The notes: generated by a model from the letters alone, not told the origin. 64,000 bases of DNA from Bradyrhizobium barranii subsp. apii (GCF_011516635.5 NZ_CP096255.1:2912501-2976500); one strand, 5' to 3'; shown: positions 27,135 to 36,830, counted from the stretch's first letter. Numbers and translations: made by a program.

Positions 27135-28831
27135 TCAGAACCGCACAGTGGCCGAGCCAAGGATGCGATTGGCGGTACCAGAGCCGGTGCTGACCGGGGC
27201 TGTTGCTGCGGTGCCGCCGTACACGTCCCGATGGGAGTAGACATATTCGAGACCGACGTCGAGCCATCCGGTCCCGACGCTGTTGCCACGAAGCTCGGCG
27301 AATGGGCTCCAGATCAAATTGACGATCCCCTGCTGCATGGTGCTGTTCAACGACGTCGCCGAGGCAGATCCCGGCACGAACAATTGCGCATAGGACGGAT
27401 ATTGCTGCCATGCGTAGGAGTAGACGAAATTGCTGCGTAATTGCGGTGTCCAGAAGCGGCGGTAGCCTGCGCTCGCGCCATAGGTCGGCAGGGCGTCGAG
27501 GCTGGGATCGACAACGCCGGGCAGGCCGATGTTGGACAGCGCATCCTGGCCGAAGGTATTGGCGCCGAAATAGCGCCCGATGCCTTGGCCGTAATAGGCC
27601 ATGCCAACCAGCTCGTCCGGACCGAAAGCTGGTGACAGCCATCGCATTGGGAAGCGACCGCTACCTGCGACACCCCAACCGGCGGTATTGCGCTCGACCG
27701 CTGGCGGCGCCGCCGCCGTACCAGCCGTGCGGATGGTGAGATCGCGCAGCAGGCCGCGCAGGTCGAGGCCCAGGCCATCGTTCCGGTATTCGAGCCGCCG
27801 AGTAGATCGGGCACGGAGGCAAATGACGGACTCAATCCACCAAAGCCAGCCGGGGTGCTGATCTGCGTGAATACGCCTGCCGCGGACGTGTACTGCGTAT
27901 CCGGCATCTCGATCGAAACGTGCCCGGTCAATCCCGGAGCCAATGTCGCGGTCGCCCGAACCTGCGCCTGGCGCACGAATGACTGGTTGAGATTGGTCGA
28001 GAAGTTCACGGTTTCATAGACGCCCTCGTTCCACAGGCTGTTCGCCCAGCCGACCAGGACACGAAACTGTTCGCTGCCGACCTCGCCCCAGGCCTGACGG
28101 AGCCGAAAGACCGCATTGGGTGAGGCTGCCGTGCCCCCGCCGAAGTCGCCTTCAAAGCGGGTTTCCAGAGTGCCCCAGGCGGTCGCCGTGCGCGTATCCA
28201 TACCGATGCGGCTGAACCGGGCGGACAATCCGGTATCGCCTCCCTGGATGTCGGCGGGGCTGCCGGAAAGCGGAATGGTTTGCACTGTCGGCGCATCGGA
28301 CTGATTGCGGCCATTGAAGTCGTGGTAGCCATTGACGTTCGCGAAACCGTAGAATCGCACCTCGGACTGCGAACCCGGGATGCGCAAGGACAAACCCGGG
28401 AGATCGGAACGCAGCGCGTCCTCGCCTTCGCCGTCGAACTGACTGCCCATCGGTTCGGGCGGACGCAGGCCCGGAATGGGCGCCGCCGCGGCTTGTGGAG
28501 GGACCGCAGCACTCGCAGTCATTCGCGGCTCAGTCGACGCAACCGGAATCGCAGGCGGCTTTTGCCCGGCGGTCGGTGCGACGACGTCACGACGTGCGGT
28601 GGCGGCCTGGGACTTCGAATGCTTATCGCGCGTTTCGAGTTCGTCGACGCGATGGCGCAGCGCGCTGATCAGCTTGTCACCTTCTGTTGCGCGGGCTTGC
28701 AGCGCATCGAGACGGCGCATCAACTCTTCCATGGAAGGTTTCTGCTCCTGACTGGCGGGTGTCTGTGCCAAAGCCGGACCGGAAAATATTGCGATTGATG
28801 CAACGCCGCAAAGCGCTCGGAATGTTCGCAC
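27135..28831 (-). pseudogene. DcaP-like outer-membrane porin, frameshifted
   Basis: A GTG start at 28831 follows an AGGAGG site. The product begins with a signal peptide ([18 protein letters not shown]) and a coiled-coil segment with MEELMRRLDALQARA. A beta-barrel then opens with EVRFYGFANVNGYHDF. Around 27785-27790 the frame shifts: barrel-like sequence (RLEYRNDGLGLDLRGLL) continues one frame over. It ends at 27135 in GTANRILGSATVRF, a proper C-terminal beta-strand ending in Phe. One missing base would explain the break. Without it the protein would be about 565 residues, normal for DcaP/trimeric porins. Confidence 0.85.
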
Positions 28832-29251
28832 GCAAGCCTCCTGTTGGCACGTTCGGGGCACATCGAGTTTTGCGCTTGATTTCAGCGATCGCAAGCCGGC
28901 TCCATCGAAGGTCGAAATTTTCCGCGAGATTGTGCCATTTCGGTTGTACCGCAGCGCGGTTGCATCGCGCTCGGTCGGCTCAACATCATCCTGCAGCGCA
29001 GAAAGCGATCTCAGGATAGGGAGGGGTGCGTGAAATCGAAATGGCTCACAGTCCCACCACTGTGCGCTGCGTCCCGTATCTTCGCGTCTTGGGTGTCGCC
29101 GCCATATTTGCGTGGCACGAACTGCATAGTCATATGCCGGAATTCATGCCAGTCATGCGAGGTTTTGGTCTTCGGAGAATACAACCTGCTGGCTGAGGGT
29201 AAGATCGAGCGTATAATCCGATCTATCCCCTAGGGCGTTTCCTGTAGTCCG
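28832..29251. promoter_or_regulatory. Divergent intergenic region, porin and sensor kinase
   Basis: These 420 bases lie between divergently transcribed genes. No credible small gene or clear palindrome was seen. Promoters for both genes are expected here. Confidence 0.35.
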
Positions 29252-30511
29252 GTGATCGATGCTGGGACGACTGGAGAGGGGGAGCTTTCGAGATTGAGCG
29301 TTGAGTTCGACCTCGAAAACGACCCGGAAAGTTGGGTGCGTACCGTGAAGCCACACAGTTCTCCTGCTTGCGAGCCGGCGCGTCTCTTTATCGACGATCA
29401 CCTGATTGGCCAGGGCGCAATTGGCGATCGCTCGTATTGGACACATTCCGAAGAGCTCCTTTTCGCGGTCCGCCCCTCACGTGGCGGGCGCTTCGTGTAC
29501 GAGGCAATCAATCAGGCCTTCGAGGCTCTCCTTGGAATGTCGCAGCAGGAGGTCCGAGAGCTGGACGTCTTCGAATGTCTTGCCAAGGAAGACGCCGAGC
29601 GTCTCTGTGAAATCCTCCAGGCATGTCTTGCGGAAGGAACCGAGGCCAAAATCCAGCACAGTCTGATGCTCGGCGGCTTGCTGCGGGATGTCGAGACAAC
29701 CGTTGTTCCGATCCTCCATCCCATGGCCGGCAACGCGGCCCGGTTGATTGGCGGTCATCGGTTACTCCACAAGGAGGGGCTCGACTGTGTGACTGAAGAG
29801 GCTGCTTTCCTTCACGGGGACGTCAGCCTGATGTCCATCCGCGAGGACATCCACCAGCGGATCGCATCGGAGCTTCATGATTCGACATGCCAGGAGCTGG
29901 TTGCCGCCAGTCTTGGTGTGATGCGTGTCCGCACTTGCCTCGATAACCCGCGCGGCGTCGAGCGGCTTTGTGATGATATCGACGCGTCGATCGACGCGGC
30001 ACTCAAGGAAATCCGTTCCCTGACCTATCTGCTCCACCCCCAGGATCTGACGGACCGGGGACTCAAGGCGACGATCGAGCAGCATGCCTTGGGGGTTGGT
30101 GCACGTACGTCGTTGCGGGTGAGAACGAGGATACCCGCCGCCGTCGATAAGCTACCTTACGCGAGCCAGCTCTCGGTGCTGCGGGTCATTCAGGAGGCGC
30201 TCACGAACATATTCCGCCACGCGAAGGCGACGGAGGTCAGAATCGTCGTCGAGGCGATCGAGGGGCACTTCCATCTGACGATCAGCGACAACGGGCGCGG
30301 TTTTCCGGCCGATCACACAAAACGTGGCAACGGTGCGATATCGCCCGGTGTCGGCATTCCCGCCATGAGAGCGAGACTTAAGCAGCTTGGGGGCACGTTC
30401 GAGATCCGGTCCGATCTTGCACCGCGACATTCCGGCACGACGCTGTGCGCGGTGTTCCCGCATGGTCTCATGACCAAAAGGCGCAGCCGGCGCGCGTCAC
30501 TGAAATCATAA
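29252..30511 (+). CDS. Sensor histidine kinase, NarL/HisKA_3 type
   Basis: The 419-residue product has no obvious membrane helix and is probably cytoplasmic. Residues about 75-175 look like a PAS domain. The dimerisation domain carries IASELHDSTCQELVAAS, with the phospho-accepting His near 209. The ATPase domain shows the N box in ALTNIFRHAKA (near 319) and the G1 box DNGRGF (near 346). It ends in GTFEIRSDL and GTTLCAVFP. The start is a GTG. The response regulator gene follows 313 bases downstream, so the two form a two-component system. Confidence 0.9.
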   Translation: MIDAGTTGEGELSRLSVEFDLENDPESWVRTVKPHSSPACEPARLFIDDHLIGQGAIGDRSYWTHSEELLFAVRPSRGGRFVYEAINQAFEALLGMSQQEVRELDVFECLAKEDAERLCEILQACLAEGTEAKIQHSLMLGGLLRDVETTVVPILHPMAGNAARLIGGHRLLHKEGLDCVTEEAAFLHGDVSLMSIREDIHQRIASELHDSTCQELVAASLGVMRVRTCLDNPRGVERLCDDIDASIDAALKEIRSLTYLLHPQDLTDRGLKATIEQHALGVGARTSLRVRTRIPAAVDKLPYASQLSVLRVIQEALTNIFRHAKATEVRIVVEAIEGHFHLTISDNGRGFPADHTKRGNGAISPGVGIPAMRARLKQLGGTFEIRSDLAPRHSGTTLCAVFPHGLMTKRRSRRASLKS

Positions 30512-30824
30512 GCCGGCGTGTGCACGGAATGACGGAGATCAGGGACCCCGAGGGCAGGGAGTCTCCGTCCGTCGGTTCCCGGAGTTCCCTCCACGAAACG
30601 AAGGCTGATCGACCATGATCGTGTAGCGGTCCGATTTGGGCTGCGCGCGGGCAAGACCCGTCGATGTCTGATTGGAATCGCCGATGTTTGGTACATCCGC
30701 CCGGAGATATCAGGGTTTTGCAGGATAACCCATTGAAGGATAATCGGTAGATTGGCACACTTGACTGCTGGAAATCTCCATCCATTGCCCGACAGGTTCT
30801 GGGCCCGCATACGGGAACGACGCC
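30512..30824. other. Gap between kinase and response regulator genes
   Basis: These 313 bases contain no credible gene. Given their length, the regulator probably has its own promoter here as well as possible read-through from the kinase gene. Confidence 0.35.
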
Positions 30825-31460
30825 GTGAAACGCATCGTGATTGCGGATGATCATGAAGTCGTACGTTCCGGGCTCCGAGCGATCGTTGAGACCCGCTCAG
30901 ACTGGATCGTCAGCGGAGAGGCGACCAACGGCGAGCAGGCTGTGGCCGTGGCGGTGGAGACGCGTCCGGACGTCGTGATAGCCGACTATTCGATGCCGCT
31001 GATGAACGGACTTGAGGTCAGCCGCCGCCTCAAGTCGATGCACCTGCGCACCGAAGTATTGATCCTGACGATGCACGAGAATGAGGAATTGCTGACCGAA
31101 GCCATCCTGGCTGGCGTTCGCGGCTTCCTGTTCAAATCGGACGCCAGTAGGCACCTGATCTTCGCGATCGAGGCCTTGCTCGATGGCAGACCTTACTTCA
31201 CGGGCGTTCTGTTGGAGAAGTTGCTCCACGAATACCAGGCCGGCAAGCAAAATACGTCCGATATGCTGCTCACCGCGCGCGAGCAGGGCGTTGTCCAGCT
31301 TATTGCAGAGGGACACACCAACAAGTCGATCGGCGTCATCCTGAAGCTGAGCGTAAAGACCGTCGAGACCCACCGCGCGTCAGCGATGCGCAAGCTCAGA
31401 ATGTCATCGACGGCCGAGCTCGTCCGCTACGCCGTTCGCAGGAAGCTCGTCAATCCTTGA
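30825..31460 (+). CDS. LuxR/NarL family response regulator
   Basis: The 211-residue product has a receiver domain with acidic residues in IVIADDHEV. The phosphorylation site Asp is at about 54 (VIADYSMPLMNG), with the Thr/Lys switch region in EVLILTMHENEE and FLFKSDA. The C-terminal LuxR helix-turn-helix reads LLTAREQGVVQLIAEGHTNK, then IGVILKLSVKTVETHRASAM. It pairs with the upstream HisKA_3 kinase. The target genes are unknown; the divergent porin is one possibility. Confidence 0.93.
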   Translation: MKRIVIADDHEVVRSGLRAIVETRSDWIVSGEATNGEQAVAVAVETRPDVVIADYSMPLMNGLEVSRRLKSMHLRTEVLILTMHENEELLTEAILAGVRGFLFKSDASRHLIFAIEALLDGRPYFTGVLLEKLLHEYQAGKQNTSDMLLTAREQGVVQLIAEGHTNKSIGVILKLSVKTVETHRASAMRKLRMSSTAELVRYAVRRKLVNP

Positions 31461-31781
31461 TGGAGCTTTCAATGCGAGTCGCCGCCTCGCTAGCGATCAG
31501 CGACAACGCGTTCTCCCGTTGGAAATGCCGCGATTTTCGCTGGAGCGACAGCGGTGCTGTCAAGGTCCGGACTTGGGCAGACCCGCTCCAGGAGCATCCG
31601 GGCATTTCCTTCCAGCGGCCCGAGGCTCGAAAGCACGACGTTGATCTCCCGAATTCGACGATACAACGTCGAGCTCAGCACACCTGGCTGACCGGCAGCG
31701 CAATGACGGATTATGATCGTCCGACGGACGCCCATTTTCAGCCGCATAAGCCTGGGATGCGACCGGCAAGTCATTGAAACC
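31461..31781. other. Non-coding stretch before the tRNA fragment
   Basis: In these 321 bases one open frame of about 106 codons overlaps the regulator stop by 4 bases. Its product has no recognisable family and unremarkable composition, and an opposing frame is equally long. I treat it as non-coding. It may be the end of a genomic island. Confidence 0.35.
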
Positions 31782-31834
31782 GCAGCTGACTCTTAATCAG
31801 CGGGTCCCAGGTTCGAGCCCTGGTACGCCCACCA
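31782..31834 (+). other. 3' fragment of tRNA-Lys(CTT), attachment-site relic
   Basis: These 53 bases match the second half of a bacterial tRNA-Lys. They hold the anticodon arm CTGACTCTTAATCAG with anticodon CTT, the variable region GGGTCCC, the T arm with GGTTCGAGCC and the encoded CCA end. The 5' half (acceptor strand and D arm) is absent: the bases upstream cannot pair with the 3' acceptor strand. Such fragments are left where an integrase recombines into a tRNA gene. A decayed integrase gene starts 58 bases further on. Confidence 0.85.
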
Positions 31835-32131
31835 AGCTTTTCAATAGCTTAGGGGTTTGTCACGGTCGTCATTCCGACAGACGCGCCGTGGCTATTCCGA
31901 CAAACCGGCTGTCTTTGTTCTTTCTTCTCGCCGTTTCTTCGTGCCGGAAATTAGCTGTTTCCGTGTGCGCTTTGCATAGGTCGGCAACTGCCGCGACGAG
32001 CGATGCCGGCCGGCGGCTCTGAGCTCAGCGCCCGTCAGATCGCTGTCGGCTCCCTCGGTAAAAGCCGCCGTGGCGGAATGATGTAAGGACAGCTCTTCAG
32101 GGAGATCGACTGCACGGACGATCTTTTTCAC

Positions 32132-33560
32132 GGGGATGTCCCGATCGCTGTTGAACTACGTCGGGTCGACGTTGCCGGAATGAATATTACGCAGCCCTCG
32201 TGACGTGGGCAACGGACTTGATTGTCATGCGATCGTGGTGAGCTTGAAGGGCCGCACGCAGAACCGACAATTGCTTATGCGCCTTCAATCGTCGGAAGCC
32301 CTTGTTGGCCTCGATCATACCGGCCGCGACCCATCGCAAGGCCATACCGGCATCCCGCCAGCGTTTAACGTTGCGCGTGACGCGGCGAATGGTGCCCATC
32401 ATGTTCTCGGCGATATTGGTACAGGCGAGCGATCGGCGAAGCTCCTTCGGCAACTTCAACCGGACGACAGTCAGGATTTCGTCGAGGCCTTCGAGGATAC
32501 TGGCCGCAACGCCGGGCCATTGCTGGTCGAGTCGACGCGCGAGATTGCGGATCAATTTTTCAGCCTTGTCGGCGTCATCGAGCTCCCAGGCCTGGCGCAG
32601 CACCCGGCGGGTGGCCGCATGATGCTCTTTCGGCAGGCGTTCCATGATGTTGCGCGCCTTGTGGATCTGGCAGCGCTGGATCGCAGCGGCCGAACCGAAG
32701 GTGCGGCGGATCGCCTTCGACAACGCCTTCGCGCCGTCGGCGATGAACAGTCTTGGCACCGTCGGGTCGAGCCCGCGCGAGACCAGGTTGTCCAGCAGGG
32801 CCTGAACCGTTGCTGCATTCTCGGTCGCCCCTTCCACCAGCGCCAGCGGATGCTTGTTGCCTTCGCCGTCAACCCCGATCGCGGCCACCAGCACGAGATC
32901 GTCGTCGAGATGCAGCCCGTCGATTTGGACCACCAGAAGGTCGAGCGCGGACAGATCGGCAGCCATGAAGTCGGCCAGCCGCGCCGCCGACAGAGCCACG
33001 AACCTCCGCGAGGCCGCCGACTTCGAAATCCCCGATCCGGGCGGTGCCGGCACGTCACCCTCGGGCAGCCGGACGGCGCGGCCGAACCGGCGCGTCGACA
33101 CATTGATCAGCATCAGGTTCATCGCCCAGCGACCGAGCCAGTCCTCCTGCGCCGCCGTTTCCCAGCTCGGGATCGTGACCTCGCGGCCGTCCATGCCCCG
33201 GACCCGCGGGCGATCGACCTCGATCTTGCCGCCGTGGAAACCGATCCGCCCCCGCGTTCGGCCCCAACGGTGCGCCCGCCGCGCCGCATCACGACCGTGG
33301 CGCGGCCCGCAGGCCGCTGTCACATCCGCCTCCATCATCGTGCCGAGCGCCTCGATTCCTGCCGCAAGGCAGAACCGATCGAAGCTCGCTCGCACTTCCG
33401 CAAATGATTTCTCCACAGCCCCGGTCGCCGGCCAACCAGCCGGTGTGATATCTCTCGTCATGGCGTTGCTCTCCTTTGTGGAATCAGCACCCCGAGCCTA
33501 CCGGCTCAAGGTGGGCAACGCCGACCTCTTCAGAAATTCAACAGAACCCGGGACATCCCC
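32132..33560 (-). mobile_element. IS256-family insertion sequence
   Basis: The element is 1429 bases. The inverted repeats are GGGGATGTCCCGATCGCTGT at the left and GGGGATGTCCCGGGTTCTGT read inward from the right. An 8-base target duplication, TTTTTCAC, is present at 32124-32131 and 33561-33568. It carries one transposase gene and is inserted in an integrase remnant. Confidence 0.94.
32187..33461 (-). CDS. IS256-family transposase
   Basis: The 424-residue product is a mutator-type transposase. It contains DLLVVQIDGLHLDDDLVLVAAIGVDGEG (first acidic residue) and RLFIADGAKALSKAIRRTFG (second). Next comes the CQIHKARNIMERLP motif characteristic of IS256, then SLACTNIAENMMGTIRR with the last Glu. 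The frame is complete. Confidence 0.93.
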   Translation of the reverse strand: MTRDITPAGWPATGAVEKSFAEVRASFDRFCLAAGIEALGTMMEADVTAACGPRHGRDAARRAHRWGRTRGRIGFHGGKIEVDRPRVRGMDGREVTIPSWETAAQEDWLGRWAMNLMLINVSTRRFGRAVRLPEGDVPAPPGSGISKSAASRRFVALSAARLADFMAADLSALDLLVVQIDGLHLDDDLVLVAAIGVDGEGNKHPLALVEGATENAATVQALLDNLVSRGLDPTVPRLFIADGAKALSKAIRRTFGSAAAIQRCQIHKARNIMERLPKEHHAATRRVLRQAWELDDADKAEKLIRNLARRLDQQWPGVAASILEGLDEILTVVRLKLPKELRRSLACTNIAENMMGTIRRVTRNVKRWRDAGMALRWVAAGMIEANKGFRRLKAHKQLSVLRAALQAHHDRMTIKSVAHVTRAA

Positions 33561-33627
33561 TTTTTCACGACCCCGCGCAGGTAGCGAAGATCCTGCTTGG
33601 CTGTGATCCAGGGTAGCGGGGTAGGTG

Positions 33628-34635
33628 TTAACTCCATCGCATCGGCTTTCCGCCGTTGGCCGCACTCTCCTGAGCAAGTATTGCGATACGCGTGGCGCGC
33701 AGGGCCTCGTTTGCCGCAATCTGCAAGGTCTCGCCGCGGGCGAGATGATCAAAGACGAAGCTGGCGGGCGAGGCGCCCACGGGCAGGTCGATTTCGCGCC
33801 GGGGTCTCGTCGCCGTCTCGACGAGCAGTCGATTTTCCGCGAACAGAACGTCAGCACGACCCTTTGTCCCGGAGATCCGCATTGCATAGTCGCCGTGCCG
33901 TGGCGATGCTTCGGGCTGGATCCAGTCAACTTCGATCACGAATTCCGGTCCGCCATCGCAGGCGAGAATAGCACGCCCCAGCGCGGGAAAGTTCGTCGTG
34001 CCGGCAGCCGGGGTCGACGAAATCCAGCCGCTGATCGTGCCGCTGGTGTATCCCGTTAACCAAAGGGCTAGATCAATATCGTGGACCGTGAGGTCAGCGA
34101 GGATGCCGCCATAAGTTGATGGCTCGAACATCCACGCTGGACGTCGGCTTGGGACCAGCTTGTGCGGCCCGGTTGCAGTGATGGATACAATGTCTCCAAG
34201 TTGGCCGCTGTCGATCACGGATCGGAGTGCGAGCGTCACCGGATAAAACCGCTTCTCGAGCAGAAGAGTGAGCAAATTGCGCCCGGCGAGCGTCTCCTCG
34301 ATAAGCGCAAGCTGGGCCAGGGTCACGGCCATGGGCTTGTCGGCGATCGCGAAGATGCCGCGGCGTAAAAGTTCGACGACGATTGGAGCGCGAAGACCGA
34401 ATTCGGTGAAGACTGCTGCGGCCCGAACCCGATGCGCATCCAGAAGCGCATTCGGGTCGGCGTAGCCGGGCGTCTTCGTACGTCGTTCGAGCTCGGTGCG
34501 CCGCGCTGGGTCATGGTCGGCGACGGCCACGACCCTGACATCGGGGCGGTTCGCGATCTCTGAAAGCACGTATTCGACATGCGGGTGAGCTGCGCCGATG
34601 ATGGCGATGTCGAGCATCCCGGAGTTAGCTGGCAT
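33628..34635 (-). CDS. Gfo/Idh/MocA family oxidoreductase (second gene)
   Basis: The product has about 335 residues. The N-terminal Rossmann start LDIAIIGAAHPHVEYVLSEI has an unusual GAAHPH in place of the usual GxGxxG loop. The catalytic-site motif is seen in AIADKPMAVTLAQLALIEE (D-K-P in place of the usual E-K-P). The C-terminal domain includes GGILADLTVHDIDLALWLTG. The ATG at 34635 is preceded by GGAGG and overlaps the upstream gene by 11 bases; an ATG six codons later is the alternative. The family oxidises or epimerises sugars with NAD(P). Its stop borders the integrase remnant. Confidence 0.85.
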   Translation of the reverse strand: MPANSGMLDIAIIGAAHPHVEYVLSEIANRPDVRVVAVADHDPARRTELERRTKTPGYADPNALLDAHRVRAAAVFTEFGLRAPIVVELLRRGIFAIADKPMAVTLAQLALIEETLAGRNLLTLLLEKRFYPVTLALRSVIDSGQLGDIVSITATGPHKLVPSRRPAWMFEPSTYGGILADLTVHDIDLALWLTGYTSGTISGWISSTPAAGTTNFPALGRAILACDGGPEFVIEVDWIQPEASPRHGDYAMRISGTKGRADVLFAENRLLVETATRPRREIDLPVGASPASFVFDHLARGETLQIAANEALRATRIAILAQESAANGGKPMRWS

Positions 34636-35671
34636 GAATGGCCTCCGCTGCGATCTCATTGGGGCTGACGGCGCGATCTTCCGCGGCAGAGCGATAGATG
34701 GCGTCCACCAGTCTCGCAGCCTCGAATCCATCCCTGAACGTGCTCGCAGGCGGCCGTCGCTCCCGGACGGCTTGAACGAAGTCGCGCCATTGCGCGATAT
34801 GTCCTTCGATCCCGATCGCCTTGGGATCGCTCGCGGCGCTCCCAACCCCGGCCGCGCTTGGCGGCTCGGCAACATCAGCAAAATCCCAGCGCACGATGCT
34901 GTCGTTTGCGAGCTCGCAACTGCCGCGATCGGTGAACAGTCGAAGCATGGCCGGCCGTCCCGGAGGCAGCGCCGTACTCGTCACGATCACGCCGAGCGTG
35001 CCGGATGCGAAAGACAGCAGCGCCGCCGTCGTGTCCTCGACGGCGTGTGCGTGTCCGAGCGTAGTCGTCTTGCCTTGAACGCTGTCGGCGGCTCCGAACA
35101 GCCAGAGCATCAGGTCGAGATTGTGAACACCCTGATTGAACAGCGAGCCGCCGCCATGCTCCGCTTCGCTGCGCCACGGCTTCTCCGCATAGTAGGCGTC
35201 GGAGCGGTACCAATGGATCGCCGCCTCTATCAGCCGCGGCTGTCCAAGATGATCCGCGTCGAGCAGAGCCTTGATCGCCTGATGCTGCGGCTCGAGACGG
35301 CGCTGCGAAACCACACCGCACGTCAGTTGCGAGCGCTCGGCGGCGCGGACCAGCGACGCGGCCTCGGCCGGATCGACGTAGAGTGGCTTCTCGACCAGCA
35401 CGTGCAGCCCCGCCTCGATCGCAGCAAGCGCGACGTCATGATGCGCGCCGCTCGGGGTGCAGACCACGACCGCGTCGATCCCGGCATTCGCCAGCATAGC
35501 CTCGGTGGTCGCGAATGCCGGAACGTCCTCGCCATTCATGCACGCAGCAATCTGCTCAGGCGTGCCGCCGGCGATCGCGGACAAGACGGTATCGTCGAGC
35601 GCCCGTATTGCCCGCGCGTGTGTTTCGCCGATCGCTCCCGGACCGATCAACCCGATGCGAAGCCGGTTCAT
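34625..35671 (-). CDS. Gfo/Idh/MocA family oxidoreductase (first gene)
   Basis: The 348-residue product has an N-terminal Rossmann fold with RIGLIGPGAIGETHARAI (GxGxxG). The conserved HVLVEKPLYVDPAEAASLV has the catalytic E-K-P. GGGSLFNQGVHNLDLMLWLFG, with the His/Asp pair, lies in the C-terminal domain. It lies ten bases after nagA and overlaps the second oxidoreductase gene, so all four genes form one operon. The likely substrate is an amino sugar or its derivative, by context. Confidence 0.9.
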   Translation of the reverse strand: MNRLRIGLIGPGAIGETHARAIRALDDTVLSAIAGGTPEQIAACMNGEDVPAFATTEAMLANAGIDAVVVCTPSGAHHDVALAAIEAGLHVLVEKPLYVDPAEAASLVRAAERSQLTCGVVSQRRLEPQHQAIKALLDADHLGQPRLIEAAIHWYRSDAYYAEKPWRSEAEHGGGSLFNQGVHNLDLMLWLFGAADSVQGKTTTLGHAHAVEDTTAALLSFASGTLGVIVTSTALPPGRPAMLRLFTDRGSCELANDSIVRWDFADVAEPPSAAGVGSAASDPKAIGIEGHIAQWRDFVQAVRERRPPASTFRDGFEAARLVDAIYRSAAEDRAVSPNEIAAEAIHAS

Positions 35672-35681
35672 GTCTCAGTCC

Positions 35682-36830
35682 TCAAGAGTTGCAGCGATAA
35701 GGACGGCCCGCGACATAGACCGTCTCGGGCACGAGAGATTCATCCTTGCCGAGATGGAAGCGCAGCAGATCGGCCGGCGCTCCCACCGTCAGCGCAGGAA
35801 GGTTGAACGGGATACGCGGATTGACAGTTGCGAGCCTCAGCGCCTCTGCCAGGGTCAATCCGGCCATGCGTCTTGCCGTGGCTATTCCGAACACGAGGCT
35901 AACGGCCGCGCCCGCCAGAAAGGATGTGCCGACGACTTCGAGCCGGCCGTTCGCCTTCAGCTCGACCTTGCCGCCGATCGGCGCGTCGTAGATTCCGGGT
36001 GTGCAACCCGCGAGCGCGGCGGCATCCGACACCAGGATCGCTCGCTCCAGCCCCTTTGCGCGCAGCATGGCCTTGAAGGTCTCGGGGGGAAGGTGATGTC
36101 CATCGGCGATGAAGCTCGCCCACAGCCTGTCCTCCGCCAGTTGCGACCAGATCGGGTTGGGATGTCGTGGCAGCGTGGCGGCGATGCCATTGCCAAGATG
36201 CGTCGACAACATTGCGCCCGCCGCGACGGCGGCGAAGATCTGATCCGGTGCGGCGTTTGTATGGCCGAGGGCAACACGAACTCCGCGCGCATGAAGGCCG
36301 CGCACATAGGCGTCCGTTTCCCGCCAATGCGGCGACAACGTCACGAGGCCGACGAGGTTTCCGCAGGCCGCCTGCCACGCATCGAACTCGTCGAGGCTCG
36401 GCGGCCTGACATGTTCGGCCGGATGCGCACCGCGCGGACCATCTTCTGGCGCGATGTGCGGGCCTTCGACATGCACGAAGGGCATTGCGTGCTTGAGAAA
36501 CGGATCGCTGTCATGCGCCTGTGCAACGGCGCGCAATGCATCGATGATCGCATTATGCGATGCCGTGATGAGCGTAGGGGCAAAACGCGACACCCCGCTG
36601 TTGTGGACGGCCGTGACGAGATCGCGGACCGTCCGGAGATCAGGGCGGCCATTGAGATCGTAGCCTGCAAAGCCGTTCAATTGCAGATCGAACAGGCCGA
36701 GCGACAGCCACAGCCCGTCATCGTCACCGCCGGGAACGATGTCCGTGATCCGGCCGTCCTGAATGACGATGGTGCGATTCTGTCCGGTCTCCGGATCGCG
36801 GCCCGAAACGCGCGTTGCCGGATCTGTCAT
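35682..36830 (-). CDS. nagA: N-acetylglucosamine-6-phosphate deacetylase
   Basis: The product has 382 residues from the ATG at 36830, which overlaps the nagB stop by 4 bases. It is an amidohydrolase-fold enzyme that releases acetate from GlcNAc-6-phosphate. Motifs are LGLFDLQLNGFAGYDLNG at the N-terminus and HVEGPHIAPEDGPRGAH with the metal Glu. RVALGHTNAAPDQI (metal His) and STHLGNGIAATLPRH (metal His) follow. The catalytic Asp is in ILVSDAAALAG. The usual first-strand HPG metal motif is not obvious, in line with one-metal NagA types. Confidence 0.9.
   Translation of the reverse strand: MTDPATRVSGRDPETGQNRTIVIQDGRITDIVPGGDDDGLWLSLGLFDLQLNGFAGYDLNGRPDLRTVRDLVTAVHNSGVSRFAPTLITASHNAIIDALRAVAQAHDSDPFLKHAMPFVHVEGPHIAPEDGPRGAHPAEHVRPPSLDEFDAWQAACGNLVGLVTLSPHWRETDAYVRGLHARGVRVALGHTNAAPDQIFAAVAAGAMLSTHLGNGIAATLPRHPNPIWSQLAEDRLWASFIADGHHLPPETFKAMLRAKGLERAILVSDAAALAGCTPGIYDAPIGGKVELKANGRLEVVGTSFLAGAAVSLVFGIATARRMAGLTLAEALRLATVNPRIPFNLPALTVGAPADLLRFHLGKDESLVPETVYVAGRPYRCNS

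Larger units (their letters stand above)
31892..33630 (-). pseudogene. Tyrosine integrase remnant, split by IS256
   Basis: The C-terminal end lies at 31892-32131. It reads EGADSDLTGAELRAAGRHR and then QLPTYAKRTRKQLISG, matching island integrases with the nucleophile Tyr in PTYAKRT. Further coding (AKQDLRYLRGVVKKIVRA) continues beyond the IS256 element into 33561-33630. The catalytic Arg-His box (TSFRHGGF) is only readable in another frame at about 32060-32095, bracketed by two compensating frameshifts. The N-terminal half is gone. It sits beside the tRNA-Lys fragment, as an integrase should. Confidence 0.75.

Noticed and set aside
31457..31777. A 106-codon plus-strand frame overlapping the response regulator stop
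   Set aside because: The overlap is tempting, but the product is featureless and an equally long opposing frame exists, so it is probably island-end DNA.
31764..31834. A complete tRNA-Lys gene
   Set aside because: The D arm and the 5' acceptor strand are missing; upstream bases do not pair with GTACGCCC. It is a 3' fragment only.
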